DNA from: SMXQ01 sp033720855
Lineage (GTDB): Bacteria; Pseudomonadota; Alphaproteobacteria; SMXQ01
Direction of reading: 5' to 3'
NCBI GenBank assembly: GCA_033720855.1
Contig: JAWWBR010000098.1
Span: forward strand, 1-12,718
Length of the DNA stretch: 12,718 nucleotides
A program made the translations under genes and the position numbers. Shown piece by piece: positions 4,940 through 12,718 of this stretch; the first letter of the stretch is position 1, and each line of letters opens with the position of its first letter. Below the pieces are notes generated by a model. The model worked only from the letters and a program-made list of their open reading frames with translations, had not been told where the DNA came from and made no database searches.

Positions 4940-5893
4940 CTATTCCGCCGGCGTTTTCTCTTCCACATCTTCGCCGCCGATGCTCCCGGTGGTAATGCCG
5001 CGGATGTTCAGCATCATCACCACCGGCGCGGCGACGAAGATGGAGGAATAGGTGCCGACCAGCACGCCCCAGATCAAGGCGAAGCTGAAGTCCTTGATCA
5101 CGGCACCGCCGAAGAAGAAAATAGCGACCAAGGCCAGCAAGGTGGTGATCGACGTCAACAGCGTTCGCGAAAGGGTCTGATTGACCGATAGGTTGAGCAA
5201 GTCCTCGGTCGGCATCGCCTTGAACTTTCGCAAGTTTTCCCGGATCCGGTCGAATACGACGACGGTATCGTTGATGGAATACCCGGCGATCGTCAGGATC
5301 GCGGCCACCGTCGCCAGATTGAATTCGAGCCCCAGCACCGAGAATATGCCTATGGTGGCGATGACATCGTGTGTCAAGGCGACGACGGCGCCGATGGAGA
5401 ATTGCCATTCGAAACGGAACCAGACATAGATCATGATGGCGATCAGGGAGAGCGTGACCGCAATAACCCCCGCCTGAATCAGCTCGCCGCCGACCTTGGG
5501 ACCGACGAATTCGGTCCGGCGATAGCTGGCGACATCCTTGCCTAGCGCGGTCTTGACCTTCTCCACCGCAAGCATCTGCCCTTTTTCGCCGCCCGCCTGG
5601 CGTTCGATGCGGATCAGAACGTCGGTCGCCTGTCCGAACTCCTGCAGGGCGACCTCGCCCAGTCCCAGGCCGCTCAGTTTGTTCCTTAGGGAATCGATAT
5701 CTGCCGGGCCCGGGGTACGAACCTCCATCAGGATCCCGCCCTTGAAATCGATGCCGTAGTTGAGCCCCTGGACCGCGAAGAAGCCGATGGAAAGCACCAT
5801 CAAGAGGGCGGAAAAGACGAAGGCGATCATGCGCCTGCCGATGAAGTCGATCTTGGTGTCGGGGGGAAGCAGTCTGATCGGGAAAACGGCCAT
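4940..5893 (-). CDS. secF: SecF, protein translocase accessory subunit
   Basis: A 317-residue inner-membrane protein. After a short cytoplasmic start comes helix 1 (about 22-42), then LNYGIDFKGG (residues 45-53, a SecF hallmark), a periplasmic domain, and a C-terminal bundle of five helices with GYSINDTVVVFDRIREN, the conserved SecD/F helix-4 signature containing the Asp needed for proton-driven function. With SecD and YajC it pulls exported proteins out of SecYEG into the periplasm using the proton gradient. The frame is open to 5944, but the ATG at 5893 is preferred: it lies 11 nt after the secD stop, with AGGGG eight bases upstream overlapping that stop (TAGGGG), and removes a 17-residue non-conserved extension. 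The Mth938-like gene follows within about 60 bp. Confidence 0.95.
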   Translation of the reverse strand: MAVFPIRLLPPDTKIDFIGRRMIAFVFSALLMVLSIGFFAVQGLNYGIDFKGGILMEVRTPGPADIDSLRNKLSGLGLGEVALQEFGQATDVLIRIERQAGGEKGQMLAVEKVKTALGKDVASYRRTEFVGPKVGGELIQAGVIAVTLSLIAIMIYVWFRFEWQFSIGAVVALTHDVIATIGIFSVLGLEFNLATVAAILTIAGYSINDTVVVFDRIRENLRKFKAMPTEDLLNLSVNQTLSRTLLTSITTLLALVAIFFFGGAVIKDFSFALIWGVLVGTYSSIFVAAPVVMMLNIRGITTGSIGGEDVEEKTPAE

Positions 5894-5904
5894 CGCGAGA
5901 GCCC

Positions 5905-7518
5905 CTATATCGGCAGCGCCTGGAAGCGCGTCCGGCTGAGCCACGTAACGACCATCAGCCGCGTGACCATGATCGCCGTGAACATCGAGGTCACGAGCCC
6001 GATGGACAGCGTTACGGCGAAGCCTTTGACCGGGCCGCTGCCGAACAGGAACAGAAGAAGCGCGGCGATGAAAGTGGTGACGTTGGCGTCGATGATGGTG
6101 ACGAGTGCGCGCTTATAGCCCGCATCCACCGACGACAACGGTGTCCGGCCAGAGCGAATCTCCTCTCGTATTCTCTCGAAGATAAGGACGTTGGCGTCCA
6201 CCGCCATGCCGATGGTCAGCACGATCCCGGCGATACCGGGCAGGGTCAAGGTCGCCTGCAGCGCCGATAGGCCACCGAGGATCAGCACCATGTTGAGCAA
6301 CAGTGCGATATTGGCGAAGACCCCGAACAGGCCGTAGGCCATCACCATGAAGATCAGCACCAGGATGAATCCGATGATGCAGGCGATTTCGCCCGCGGCG
6401 ATGGAATCGGCGCCCAGGTCGGGGCCGACCGTCCGTTCCTCGAGAATGGTCATCGGTGCGGGCAAGGCCCCGGCCCGCAGCAACAAGGCGAGGTCTTTGG
6501 TTTCCTGAACGGTGAAGCGGCCGGATATGATTCCGCTGCCGCCCAAAATCGGCTCCTGGATCACCGGAGCGCTAATGACCTCTCCGTCGAGAACGATGGC
6601 GAACGGTTTGCCGACATTGTCCTGAGTCACGCGGCCGAACCTGCGCGCGCCGACGGTGTCGAAACGGAAACTAACGACCGGGCGGCCCTGCTCGAAGGTC
6701 GGCTGCGCATCGACGAGGTTTTCTCCCGAGACAACGGTGCGTTTCTTGAGCACGTAAGTGATGCCCGGTGCCTCGTCCCCGCCCCGACCGCTGGGTCTTT
6801 CCTTGGCGAAGAAGCTTCCCGGCGGCGCGACACGGGGCAACTGACTGCTCAGCCCGAAACGTTCGTCGACCAGATGAAAGGTCATCTTCGCGGTCTGGCC
6901 GAGCACCTTCTTCAGGCGCTCGGGATTGTCCAAGCCGGGTACCTGCACGAGGATCCGGTCCGCACCCTGACGCTGGATGGTGGGTTCCGTGGTGCCGAAT
7001 TCATCGACTCGCCGGCGGACGATTTCGATGGATTGCGCCAGAACCTGGTTGTTGCGTTCGCGGAGCGCCTCATCGGTATAGCTCATGACGATGCGCGCGC
7101 CGCTCACCTCCACCTGGGTGCCCGGTTCCATCCGCCGCAACAGCCGTACCGCCCGCTCGATATTCGTCTGCCCTTGCGCCCCTCTGCGCGCCTGTTTGTC
7201 GGGATCCCGGATCACCACCACTGCCGTGTCTCGAACCGCGCCGATCCGCGTGTAGCCGATCCTTTCGCGCCTCAGCTCCGCGCGAATGCCCTGTACCAGA
7301 TTGGTCAGGCGTTCCTTAAATGCGGCCCCGATATTCACCTCGAGCAATAGATGGGAACCGCCGCGCAGATCGAGCCCGAGGTTAAGCTTCGATTTGGGCA
7401 CCCAATTGGGCAGCGGGTCGAGCTGCTTCTGACTGAAAAGGTTGGGCGCCGCCATGACGACGCCGAGCACGCAGACGGCGCAAATGAAAAGAATCTTCCA
7501 GCGCGAGAAATGGATCAT
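5905..7518 (-). CDS. secD: SecD, protein translocase accessory subunit
   Basis: A 537-residue inner-membrane protein with a first helix at about 7-25, then LNLGLDLRGGSHLLLEV (residues 46-62), the SecD signature, a large periplasmic part, and five C-terminal helices with TIGMAVDANVLIFERIREE, where the conserved Asp sits. The periplasmic P1 head includes VDEFGTTEPTIQRQGADRIL and DERFGLSSQLP segments typical of alphaproteobacteria. It works with SecF and YajC on the periplasmic face of SecYEG. The start ATG at 7518 gives the usual length and follows the yajC stop by 40 bases; the secF start follows 11 bases after the secD stop. No frameshift or missing motif is seen. Transcription probably comes from the yajC promoter. 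Confidence 0.97.
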   Translation of the reverse strand: MIHFSRWKILFICAVCVLGVVMAAPNLFSQKQLDPLPNWVPKSKLNLGLDLRGGSHLLLEVNIGAAFKERLTNLVQGIRAELRRERIGYTRIGAVRDTAVVVIRDPDKQARRGAQGQTNIERAVRLLRRMEPGTQVEVSGARIVMSYTDEALRERNNQVLAQSIEIVRRRVDEFGTTEPTIQRQGADRILVQVPGLDNPERLKKVLGQTAKMTFHLVDERFGLSSQLPRVAPPGSFFAKERPSGRGGDEAPGITYVLKKRTVVSGENLVDAQPTFEQGRPVVSFRFDTVGARRFGRVTQDNVGKPFAIVLDGEVISAPVIQEPILGGSGIISGRFTVQETKDLALLLRAGALPAPMTILEERTVGPDLGADSIAAGEIACIIGFILVLIFMVMAYGLFGVFANIALLLNMVLILGGLSALQATLTLPGIAGIVLTIGMAVDANVLIFERIREEIRSGRTPLSSVDAGYKRALVTIIDANVTTFIAALLLFLFGSGPVKGFAVTLSIGLVTSMFTAIMVTRLMVVTWLSRTRFQALPI

Positions 7519-7558
7519 GAGAAAAGTGCCGCTGCCGTATCCAGAGCGATCCTAGCGC

Positions 7559-7915
7559 CTATCTGTTCTCGTTCGCCGCCCGGTCATCGTCGTCGTCGGC
7601 GGCATCGGTCCGGGCATAGAGGCTCGAAATCATACCACGCATCACGCGAACCCTGACGCCATCGGCGATTTCCAAATCGAGCTCGTTCTCGCTCACGACC
7701 TTCATGATTTGGCCGACGATGCCGCCGTTGGTGACGACCTTGTCGCCGCGGCGCAGCTTGCCCAGCATTTCGCGGTGTTCCTTGACCTTCTTTTGTTGTG
7801 GGCGAATGAGCAGGAAATAGAAGACGACGAAAATCAGGACCAGCGGCAATAGGGTCATGATGTCGAAGCCGCCCCCGGGCGCTGCCCCTTGCGCATAGGC
7901 CGGTGAAATGAACAT
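7559..7915 (-). CDS. yajC: YajC, Sec translocase accessory subunit
   Basis: A 118-residue protein with a short N-terminal segment (MFISPAYAQG), one transmembrane helix at about 19-37 and the strongly conserved IRPQQKKVKEHREML at 37-51, followed by a KOW-like small domain with GDKVVTNGGIVGQIMKV. The C-terminal tail is acidic (DAADDDDD) and longer than in E. coli. YajC sits with SecD and SecF in the inner membrane. The ATG at 7915 has GGGAG about seven bases upstream. It is the first gene of the minus-strand run and has its own promoter candidate at 7972-7999. Confidence 0.96.
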   Translation of the reverse strand: MFISPAYAQGAAPGGGFDIMTLLPLVLIFVVFYFLLIRPQQKKVKEHREMLGKLRRGDKVVTNGGIVGQIMKVVSENELDLEIADGVRVRVMRGMISSLYARTDAADDDDDRAANENR

Positions 7916-7971
7916 GCGGGTCTCCCTTGAAGTCCGTATGGGCCGCCAACAGCGGCGCGTGTGCTAGGGGG

Positions 7972-7999
7972 AATATAGCTATCCCGCTTGGGGTTGCAA
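7972..7999 (-). promoter_or_regulatory. Candidate promoter of the yajC-secD-secF operon
   Basis: On the minus strand TTGCAA (7999-7994), a 16-bp spacer, then TATATT (7977-7972). Predicted start is near 7965, leaving a leader of about 50 bases before the yajC ATG. The layout closely resembles the candidate promoter at 3743-3771, with the same TTGCAA. It is the only clear promoter-like site in the 205-bp gap 7916-8120. Confidence 0.55.
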
Positions 8000-8015
8000 A
8001 TTAAACCTGTGCCTT

Positions 8016-8033
8016 TTTTCGGCGTACCGAAAA
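8016..8033. other. Short perfect inverted repeat upstream of the yajC promoter
   Basis: TTTTCGG, four bases CGTA, CCGAAAA: a seven-pair palindrome. No T-run follows on either strand that would make it a normal terminator. It lies 17 bases upstream of the yajC -35 and about 88 bases before the divergent DUF815 gene, so a regulator site serving one or both is possible. Confidence 0.3.
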
Positions 8034-8120
8034 CCTTGATCCGCTAGTTCAAGCGCGCCATTCTGCGCGCGGTCCGGGCGCCGTTTGCGCCAAGGCCACG
8101 ACAAGCATCGGGCTGGAGAG

Positions 8121-8993
8121 ATGGCGGAAAACGAATTGGAACCTTTGCTGAGGCGCGTCGTCGATGCCCTCGAAAGATTGGCCCCGGCCGGGGACCGGCC
8201 TCTGTCGTTCGGTGAGGATGATGCCTATGTCTGGCATGCCGATCGTAGTGTCGCCCAGGCCGTCTCCCGCGTGAACAGGGTTGATCTTCATCTGCTCAAG
8301 GGCATCGACCAGCAGCGCGAGATCCTATTCGCCAATACGCTCCGGTTTGCCAAGGGACTGCCCGCCAATAACGCCCTGCTGTGGGGCGCGCGCGGCATGG
8401 GCAAGAGTTCGCTGGTCAAGTCGGTACACGGCGCGGTCAATGAAAAGCTTGGGCGCAAACGCGCCGAAGGCCGTTTGGCGCTGATCGAGATCCACCGCGA
8501 AGACATTTCCAGCCTGCCGCGCCTTCTCGCGCTGCTGCGGGAGGAGAAACGGCGTTTCATCGTCTATTGCGACGATCTCTCCTTCGACGGCCAGGATTCG
8601 ACCTTTAAATCGCTGAAAGCGGTCCTCGAGGGCGGCATCGAAGGGCGTCCGGCAAACGTCATATTCTATGCGACGTCGAACAGGCGGCACATGATGCCGC
8701 GGGACATGATCGAAAACGAGCGCTCCAGCGCCATCAACCCCGCCGAGGCGGTGGAAGAGAAGGTCTCTCTCTCCGATCGCTTCGGCCTGTGGCTCGGTTT
8801 TCACGTCTGCGACCAAGAGACCTATTTCGACATCGTCGAGGGCTATGCCGCCCATTTCAAGCTCAAGGTCAAGCGCGATGCCCTCTTGGCCGGCGCCAAT
8901 GAATGGTCGGTCACCCGCGGGGCCCGTTCGGGCCGCGTCGCTTGGCAGTATATCCAGGATCTCGCCGGCCGGCTGGGCCGGAAGCTCGACTAA
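8121..8993 (+). CDS. DUF815 P-loop ATPase
   Basis: A 290-residue ATPase of the DUF815 family (AAA-type core). The Walker A loop is GARGMGKSS (residues 89-97) and Walker B is RFIVYCDDLSF (145-155) with two Asp. FYATSNRRHMMP (in the 190s) fits the sensor-1 strand, and SDRFGLWLGF follows, both family hallmarks. No signal peptide or membrane helix; cytoplasmic. Function is unknown, though these genes are commonly found near yajC and the surE-pcm-nlpD cluster in alphaproteobacteria. The ATG at 8121 is chosen since AENELEPLLRRVVDALERL is the usual start; GGAGAG abuts it, a tighter spacing than normal. A TTG at 8085 in the same frame is less likely. The gene is divergent from yajC and ends six bases before the NlpD-like stop, with no room for a terminator. 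Confidence 0.9.
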   Translation: MAENELEPLLRRVVDALERLAPAGDRPLSFGEDDAYVWHADRSVAQAVSRVNRVDLHLLKGIDQQREILFANTLRFAKGLPANNALLWGARGMGKSSLVKSVHGAVNEKLGRKRAEGRLALIEIHREDISSLPRLLALLREEKRRFIVYCDDLSFDGQDSTFKSLKAVLEGGIEGRPANVIFYATSNRRHMMPRDMIENERSSAINPAEAVEEKVSLSDRFGLWLGFHVCDQETYFDIVEGYAAHFKLKVKRDALLAGANEWSVTRGARSGRVAWQYIQDLAGRLGRKLD

Positions 8994-8999
8994 AGACCG

Positions 9000-10109
9000 C
9001 TATCCCTTCTTGCCGAGATAGCGCATGGGATCCACCGCATTGGGGCCGCGGCGCAATTCGAAATGGAGCTGCGGGCGGCTCACGGCGCCGCTGCGCCCGA
9101 CTTGGGCGATCGTCTGGCCGCGCCGAACCGTCTCTCCCTTCGAGACCAGGATGGCGCGGGTGTGGGCGTAGGCCGACACCCAGCCCCCGGCATGCTTGAT
9201 CAACAAGAGGTTGCCGTAGCCCCGCAATTCGTTTCCGGCATAGGCGACGATGCCGGACTCGGTCGCGCGGACCGGGGCGCCTTCGCGAGCGGCGATATTG
9301 ATGCCGTCGTTATAGAGGCCGCCCCCCTTGGCCCCGTAACCGGAAATGAGGCGCCCCCGCAGCGGCCACGCGAAGGTCCCGCTGCGCGGCGGCGTGCGCG
9401 GCAGCGTTACCTGCCTCGGGGCGTTTGCCTTCGGCGCGCGGCGGACGATGGGCCGGGGCGGTGGTGCAACCGATGCAGACTTGGTTCTGGCCTTTGGCCT
9501 TGCCGCAGGACGGGGGGCCGTGCGCGTGCGCTTGGCCACGGGCCTGGTGCCGCTGCCGTTGCGGGCCGCCGCCACCGACCGGCGCGGCGGCAAAATCAGC
9601 CTCTGCCCGGTAAAGAGGCGATGGTCTTTGCCCTGCATTTGATTTTCGCGGATGATCCGCCCCGGCGTCATATCGAAACGTCGGGCGATGCCCCAGACGG
9701 TATCGCCTTCCCCCACGACATAGACCCGGACCGCGGGCACGATGAGGGATGCGCCCGCAACCAGGTGATAGGGCGGGGACAGATTATTGGCGTCGATCAG
9801 CGCGCGCAGCGGAACGCGATGCCGGCGGGAGATGGCGTAGAGCGTTTCCCCGCTCTTGACGCGAACTACGGTTGCGCGGCTTTGGGTCAGGCGGCCGGTG
9901 CGTCTTGGCGGCGCCGGGCGGTGCCGCTTGGCGCGCCCGTGGCGCTCCAGGGCAGGCGGTCGTGATCGGACCACCGGCGGTTCGCCCAGTGCTCCGGAGC
10001 GGTCGATCACCGGCGCCGGAGGCTCGCTTCGCGCGCATCCCCCAAGCCCCGCGGCGAGCGCGATTCCGAAGACCCAGGCGCAATGTCGTCTGTGCGGGTG
10101 CCGCAGCAT
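9000..10109 (-). CDS. nlpD: NlpD-type lipoprotein with two LysM domains and a degenerate LytM (M23) domain
   Basis: A 369-residue envelope protein. The start MLRHPHRRH is a basic n-region, then AWVFGIALAAG and a lipobox LGGC (22-25), so Cys25 should be lipidated. LysM domains lie at about 81-125 and 128-174 (TVVRVKSGETLYAISRRHRV; YVVGEGDTVWGIARRF), then a long basic, Pro/Ala-rich linker (175-245), then a LytM domain (248-365). The zinc residues are changed: the HxxxD motif is N267...N271 and the HxH motif is Q347-L-H349; AYAH (313-316) remains. It is therefore probably an amidase activator, as E. coli NlpD is for AmiC, not a hydrolase. It follows surE and pcm as in E. coli. ATG 10109 fits the signal peptide; TTG 10145 has a better-spaced AAGG and would add 12 residues. 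Confidence 0.88.
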   Translation of the reverse strand: MLRHPHRRHCAWVFGIALAAGLGGCARSEPPAPVIDRSGALGEPPVVRSRPPALERHGRAKRHRPAPPRRTGRLTQSRATVVRVKSGETLYAISRRHRVPLRALIDANNLSPPYHLVAGASLIVPAVRVYVVGEGDTVWGIARRFDMTPGRIIRENQMQGKDHRLFTGQRLILPPRRSVAAARNGSGTRPVAKRTRTAPRPAARPKARTKSASVAPPPRPIVRRAPKANAPRQVTLPRTPPRSGTFAWPLRGRLISGYGAKGGGLYNDGINIAAREGAPVRATESGIVAYAGNELRGYGNLLLIKHAGGWVSAYAHTRAILVSKGETVRRGQTIAQVGRSGAVSRPQLHFELRRGPNAVDPMRYLGKKG

Positions 10110-10190
10110 GGCCCGCAGATTAGTCAAGCCGGCGTTCAAGCTCAACGGGGGGCCTTGGGAAAGCGGCTGGAAGCGGCCGTTCGGAACTTC

Positions 10191-10820
10191 TCATTCACGC
10201 ACCAAAGGCACGAAGCGCACGGCGCAGAGTCGCTCCTCGCCGATCTCCTCGCCATTCTTGCGGTAGCGCCAAAGGTATTGCTCGTAGGGGCTGTCGCCCA
10301 CCGGCGCAACGAGAATGCCGCCGTCGGCGAGCTGCTCGAACAGGGCCTGGGGCACCGTGTCGGCGGCGGCGGCGGTGGCAATGATCCGGTCGAAGGGCGC
10401 TTGCTCGGGCCACCCCTTGGTGCCGTCGCCGACCATGGTGACGACATTGGTATAGCCCAGTTCCTGCAGCAGCTTACCGGCGTTCCGCGCCAGCGACCGG
10501 TGACGCTCGATGGTATAGACCCGGCGACACAACTGGGACAGGATCGCCGCCTGATAGCCGCAGCCGGTGCCGATTTCCAATACCTTGGCTCGTTTGTTGA
10601 GCTCGAGCGACTGGGTCATGAGGCCGACGATGAAGGGCTGGCTAATGGTTTGGCCCTCGCCGATGGGCAGCGCCGTGTTCTCGTAGGCACGGTCACGGAA
10701 CTGCTCGGGGATGAACCTTTCCCGCGGCGTGCGCTCGATGGCGCCAAGGACATCGGGATCGGAGATGCCATCCGCGCGCAACTCCATGATGAGGCGTATC
10801 TGGCGTGGCCCGGTGTTCAT
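10191..10820 (-). CDS. pcm: Pcm, protein-L-isoaspartate O-methyltransferase
   Basis: A 209-residue cytosolic SAM-dependent methyltransferase that methylates L-isoaspartyl residues in aged proteins so they can revert to aspartate. Visible marks: AIERTPRERFIPEQFRDRAY (residues 27-46), GEGQTISQPF (54-63) with the active-site Ser60, the SAM-binding loop VLEIGTGCGYQAAILS (80-95), and the C-terminal VAPVGDS. All are intact and the length is normal. The ATG at 10820 overlaps the surE stop (ATGA), so pcm is coupled to surE, the same pairing as in E. coli. The nlpD start follows 45-80 bases downstream, depending on which start is used. Confidence 0.96.
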   Translation of the reverse strand: MNTGPRQIRLIMELRADGISDPDVLGAIERTPRERFIPEQFRDRAYENTALPIGEGQTISQPFIVGLMTQSLELNKRAKVLEIGTGCGYQAAILSQLCRRVYTIERHRSLARNAGKLLQELGYTNVVTMVGDGTKGWPEQAPFDRIIATAAAADTVPQALFEQLADGGILVAPVGDSPYEQYLWRYRKNGEEIGEERLCAVRFVPLVRE

Positions 10821-11617
10821 CGAAACGCGTTTTTGAGCCGGCGCACCGTCGACCGGTCCGTAAGGTTGAGGTTAAGTGGCGTAACCGAAACCGCACCGCG
10901 TGCAACGGCATCGATATCGGAAGCACCCCTGGCCCCGGTCCCTTCCGCCCGGGGGCTGCCGATCCAGTAATAGGGTTCGCCGTAAGGGTCGAAGGATTCG
11001 GTGACGCGCTCGATTTGGCGGCGTCGGCCTTGCTGCGTGATTTCGATGCCGGTGACCGCCCCGGTGACCCGGTCGGGAAAATTGACGTTGAGCATAACGT
11101 CCCGCCCCCAGCTTTCCTTGGCCAGGCGACGCAGAAGGTCCGGAGCGAAATGTTCCGCCGTGGACCATTTGACGGGATGCTGCGGTCGCGTGATCTGGCT
11201 GAGCGCGATGCCGCGAATGCCCATCACCGTGGCCTGGGAAGCGGCGGCGACGGTCCCGGAATAGCTGACGTCCTCCGCCAGATTGCCGCCCTGGTTGACG
11301 CCGGAAAGCACAAGGTCGGGGATACGGTCTGCCATCAATTGGCCGACGGCGAGGAGGACGCAATCGGTCGGCGTCCCGTTGACGGCGAAACGCCTGGGGC
11401 CGAGCTTGCCGACCCTGAGCGGCGCGCGCACCGTGAGCGAATGGCTCGCCGCCGACTGTTCGACCTCGGGCGCCACCACCCACACGTCGTCGGACAGGCT
11501 GCGCGCGATCCGCGCAAGCAGGCGCAGCCCGTGCGCGGCGATCCCGTCGTCGTTGGTGACAAGAATTCGGGCACGCCGCAAGGGGATCGGCCCCGCCGAT
11601 GGGCGCGGCGTCTTCAA
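10817..11617 (-). CDS. surE: SurE, 5'/3'-nucleotidase
   Basis: A 266-residue metal-dependent nucleoside monophosphatase. RILVTNDDGI (17-26) carries the metal-binding pair D23-D24; EQSAASHSLT (53-62) carries the Ser ligand S55; SGVNQGGN (105-112) carries the Asn N108. FAVNGTPTDCV and SYSGTVAAA also match. The start is the main uncertainty. No ATG is available: I chose TTG at 11617, which overlaps the serS stop (TTGA) and gives the pre-strand MKTPRPSAGPIPLRRA seen in homologues; a second TTG at 11581 would give 254 residues. The frame is open up to 12124 but that upstream part lies inside serS and is a shadow. It overlaps pcm by four bases at the other end. Confidence 0.93.
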   Translation of the reverse strand: MKTPRPSAGPIPLRRARILVTNDDGIAAHGLRLLARIARSLSDDVWVVAPEVEQSAASHSLTVRAPLRVGKLGPRRFAVNGTPTDCVLLAVGQLMADRIPDLVLSGVNQGGNLAEDVSYSGTVAAASQATVMGIRGIALSQITRPQHPVKWSTAEHFAPDLLRRLAKESWGRDVMLNVNFPDRVTGAVTGIEITQQGRRRQIERVTESFDPYGEPYYWIGSPRAEGTGARGASDIDAVARGAVSVTPLNLNLTDRSTVRRLKNAFR

Positions 11618-12718
11618 CCCACGGGCCCGATCTCCTCCGTCCCGCCCATATAGGGACGAAGGGCTTTGGGAATTGCGATGCCGCCGTCCCCCCTCTGACC
11701 GTTTTCCATGACCGCGATCAGGGTGCGTCCGACGGCCAGCCCCGAGCCGTTGAGGGTATGGACATAGCGGGTGCCCTTGTCTTCGCCCTTGGGTCGGAAC
11801 CGGGCCCCCATGCGCCGGGCCTGGAAATCCCCGCAGTTGGAGCAGCTGGAGATTTCCCGATACTGCCCCTGTCCCGGCAGCCAAACCTCGATGTCGTAGG
11901 TCTTGCGGGCGGAAAAGCCCATGTCGCCGGTCGCCAGCGTCACCACCCGGTAGGGCAGTTCCAGGCGCTTGAGCACTTCTTCCGCGGCGGCCGTCATGCG
12001 TTCGTGCTCGGCCTCGGAATGATCGGGATGGGTGATGGAGACCAGTTCCACCTTGTCGAACTGGTGCTGGCGGATCATGCCGTGGGTGTCCTTGCCCGCG
12101 GCGCCGGCTTCCGACCTGAAGCATGGCGTCAGCGCCGTAAACCGCAGCGGCAGGTCGTCCTCGGCAAGGATCTGCTCGCGCACCAGATTGGTGAGCGGCA
12201 CCTCCGCGGTGGGAACCAACCAGTGGTCGGTCGTCGTCGCGAACAGGTCGTCGGCGAATTTCGGCAATTGCCCGGTGCCGAAAAGCGCCGCGTCACGCAC
12301 GAGATACGGCGGCACCACTTCGGTATAGCCGGCCTCTTGCGTCTGCAGGTCGAGCATGAAGGCGCCGAGCGCCCGCTCCAGCCGCGCCAGGGCACCCTTG
12401 AGGACGACGAACCGCGCGCCCGAGATCTTCGCCGCCTGGGCAAAATCCATCAGGCCCAGGGTCTCGCCGAGCTCGAAATGTTCCTTGGCGTCGAAGTCGA
12501 ATTCGGGGGGCGTGCCGAATTTGCGGATTTCCTCGTTGGCGCTTTCGTCGGGACCGACGGGAACGTCGTCGGCAGGCAGGTTGGGAATCCCTGCCAGGGC
12601 CTCGTCCAGCTGGACTTGCGCCTCATCGGCCGCCCCCTCCGCCTGGGCCTGGGCATCCTTGTCTTTGCCCACCTGGGCGATCACCTCGGCGGCGTCCTCG
12701 CCCTTGGCCTTCAGCGCG
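11614..12718 (-). CDS. serS: Seryl-tRNA synthetase, C-terminal 367 residues (partial, 5' end outside window)
   Basis: A class II aminoacyl-tRNA synthetase that charges tRNA-Ser. The visible part starts in the coiled-coil arm (Ala/Gln/Glu-rich at the window edge), followed by IPNLPADDVPVG, the catalytic domain with WLVPTAEVPLTN (Ser-binding TAE), motif 2 LTPCFRSEAG with the downstream MIRQHQFDKVELV, EISSCSNCGDFQARR, and motif 3 NGSGLAVGRTLIAVMEN. The end MGGTEEIGPVG is unusually short of basic residues. About 60 residues of the N-terminal arm lie beyond the window. Its stop overlaps the presumed surE start by four bases, making it the head of the serS-surE-pcm-nlpD run. No defect is visible. 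Confidence 0.97.
   Translation of the reverse strand, partial: ALKAKGEDAAEVIAQVGKDKDAQAQAEGAADEAQVQLDEALAGIPNLPADDVPVGPDESANEEIRKFGTPPEFDFDAKEHFELGETLGLMDFAQAAKISGARFVVLKGALARLERALGAFMLDLQTQEAGYTEVVPPYLVRDAALFGTGQLPKFADDLFATTTDHWLVPTAEVPLTNLVREQILAEDDLPLRFTALTPCFRSEAGAAGKDTHGMIRQHQFDKVELVSITHPDHSEAEHERMTAAAEEVLKRLELPYRVVTLATGDMGFSARKTYDIEVWLPGQGQYREISSCSNCGDFQARRMGARFRPKGEDKGTRYVHTLNGSGLAVGRTLIAVMENGQRGDGGIAIPKALRPYMGGTEEIGPVG

Noticed and set aside
8053..8070. GCGCGC/GCGCGC hairpin upstream of the DUF815 gene
   Set aside because: Six-base stem of simple alternating GC with no T-run; expected by chance in this composition.
9063..9965. A 300-codon open frame on the plus strand
   Set aside because: Antisense to the NlpD-like gene, whose lipobox, LysM and LytM domains are clear.
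10805..11653. A 282-codon open frame on the plus strand
   Set aside because: Antisense to surE; no domain recognised, and the surE motifs are intact on the other strand.
11618..12124. N-terminal extension of the surE frame
   Set aside because: The extension lies wholly inside serS in another frame, with no SurE-like sequence; SurE proteins start close to the NDDG strand.

Overview
The window reads as chromosomal, GC-rich DNA of an alphaproteobacterium, probably close to the Rhodospirillales. The grounds are the gene block serS-surE-pcm-nlpD-(DUF815 ATPase)-yajC-secD-secF-(Mth938), the alphaproteobacterial NDUFAF6-type squalene/phytoene-synthase homologue, the folate-dependent TrmFO, and a hopanoid/squalene gene (hpnE). 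No IS element, phage gene, CRISPR array, tRNA or rRNA was seen. The longest stretch without a gene is about 205 bp (7916-8120), and it holds the yajC promoter.

Layout. (1) 3-679, plus strand: the end of trmFO, then a small glyoxalase/VOC protein. (2) 711-1559, minus strand: an NDUFAF6-like pseudo-synthase. (3) 1606-3713, plus strand: an HpnC-like protein overlapping hpnE by GTGA. (4) 3743-4500, plus strand: an AT-rich promoter region, an unlisted 30-residue single-span membrane peptide, a four-span urate-oxidase-N/PuuD-type membrane protein, and a hairpin. (5) 4505-7915, minus strand: yajC, secD, secF and an Mth938/NDUFAF3-like gene as one apparent operon. (6) 8121-8993, plus strand: a DUF815 P-loop ATPase. 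(7) 9000-12718, minus strand: serS (5' end outside the window), surE, pcm and an NlpD-type LysM/LytM lipoprotein, tightly packed.

How the genes fit together. The minus-strand genes serve the cell envelope and core processes: Sec export (YajC-SecD-SecF), seryl-tRNA charging, nucleotide and protein repair (SurE, Pcm), and control of septal peptidoglycan (NlpD-like). The Mth938-like and NDUFAF6-like genes are bacterial relatives of two mitochondrial complex I assembly factors and lie within about 3.4 kb of each other. Between them sit four plus-strand genes that look like an insertion into an otherwise conserved alphaproteobacterial block.

The most unusual points are these. The HpnC-like protein has lost the Asp-rich catalytic motifs of prenyl-synthase enzymes yet is coupled to hpnE, with no hpnD between them. 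A 30-residue membrane peptide and a haem-type four-helix membrane protein share a promoter, a palindromic operator candidate and an exactly duplicated G-rich ribosome-binding site. The NDUFAF6-like gene may be transcribed as a leaderless mRNA.
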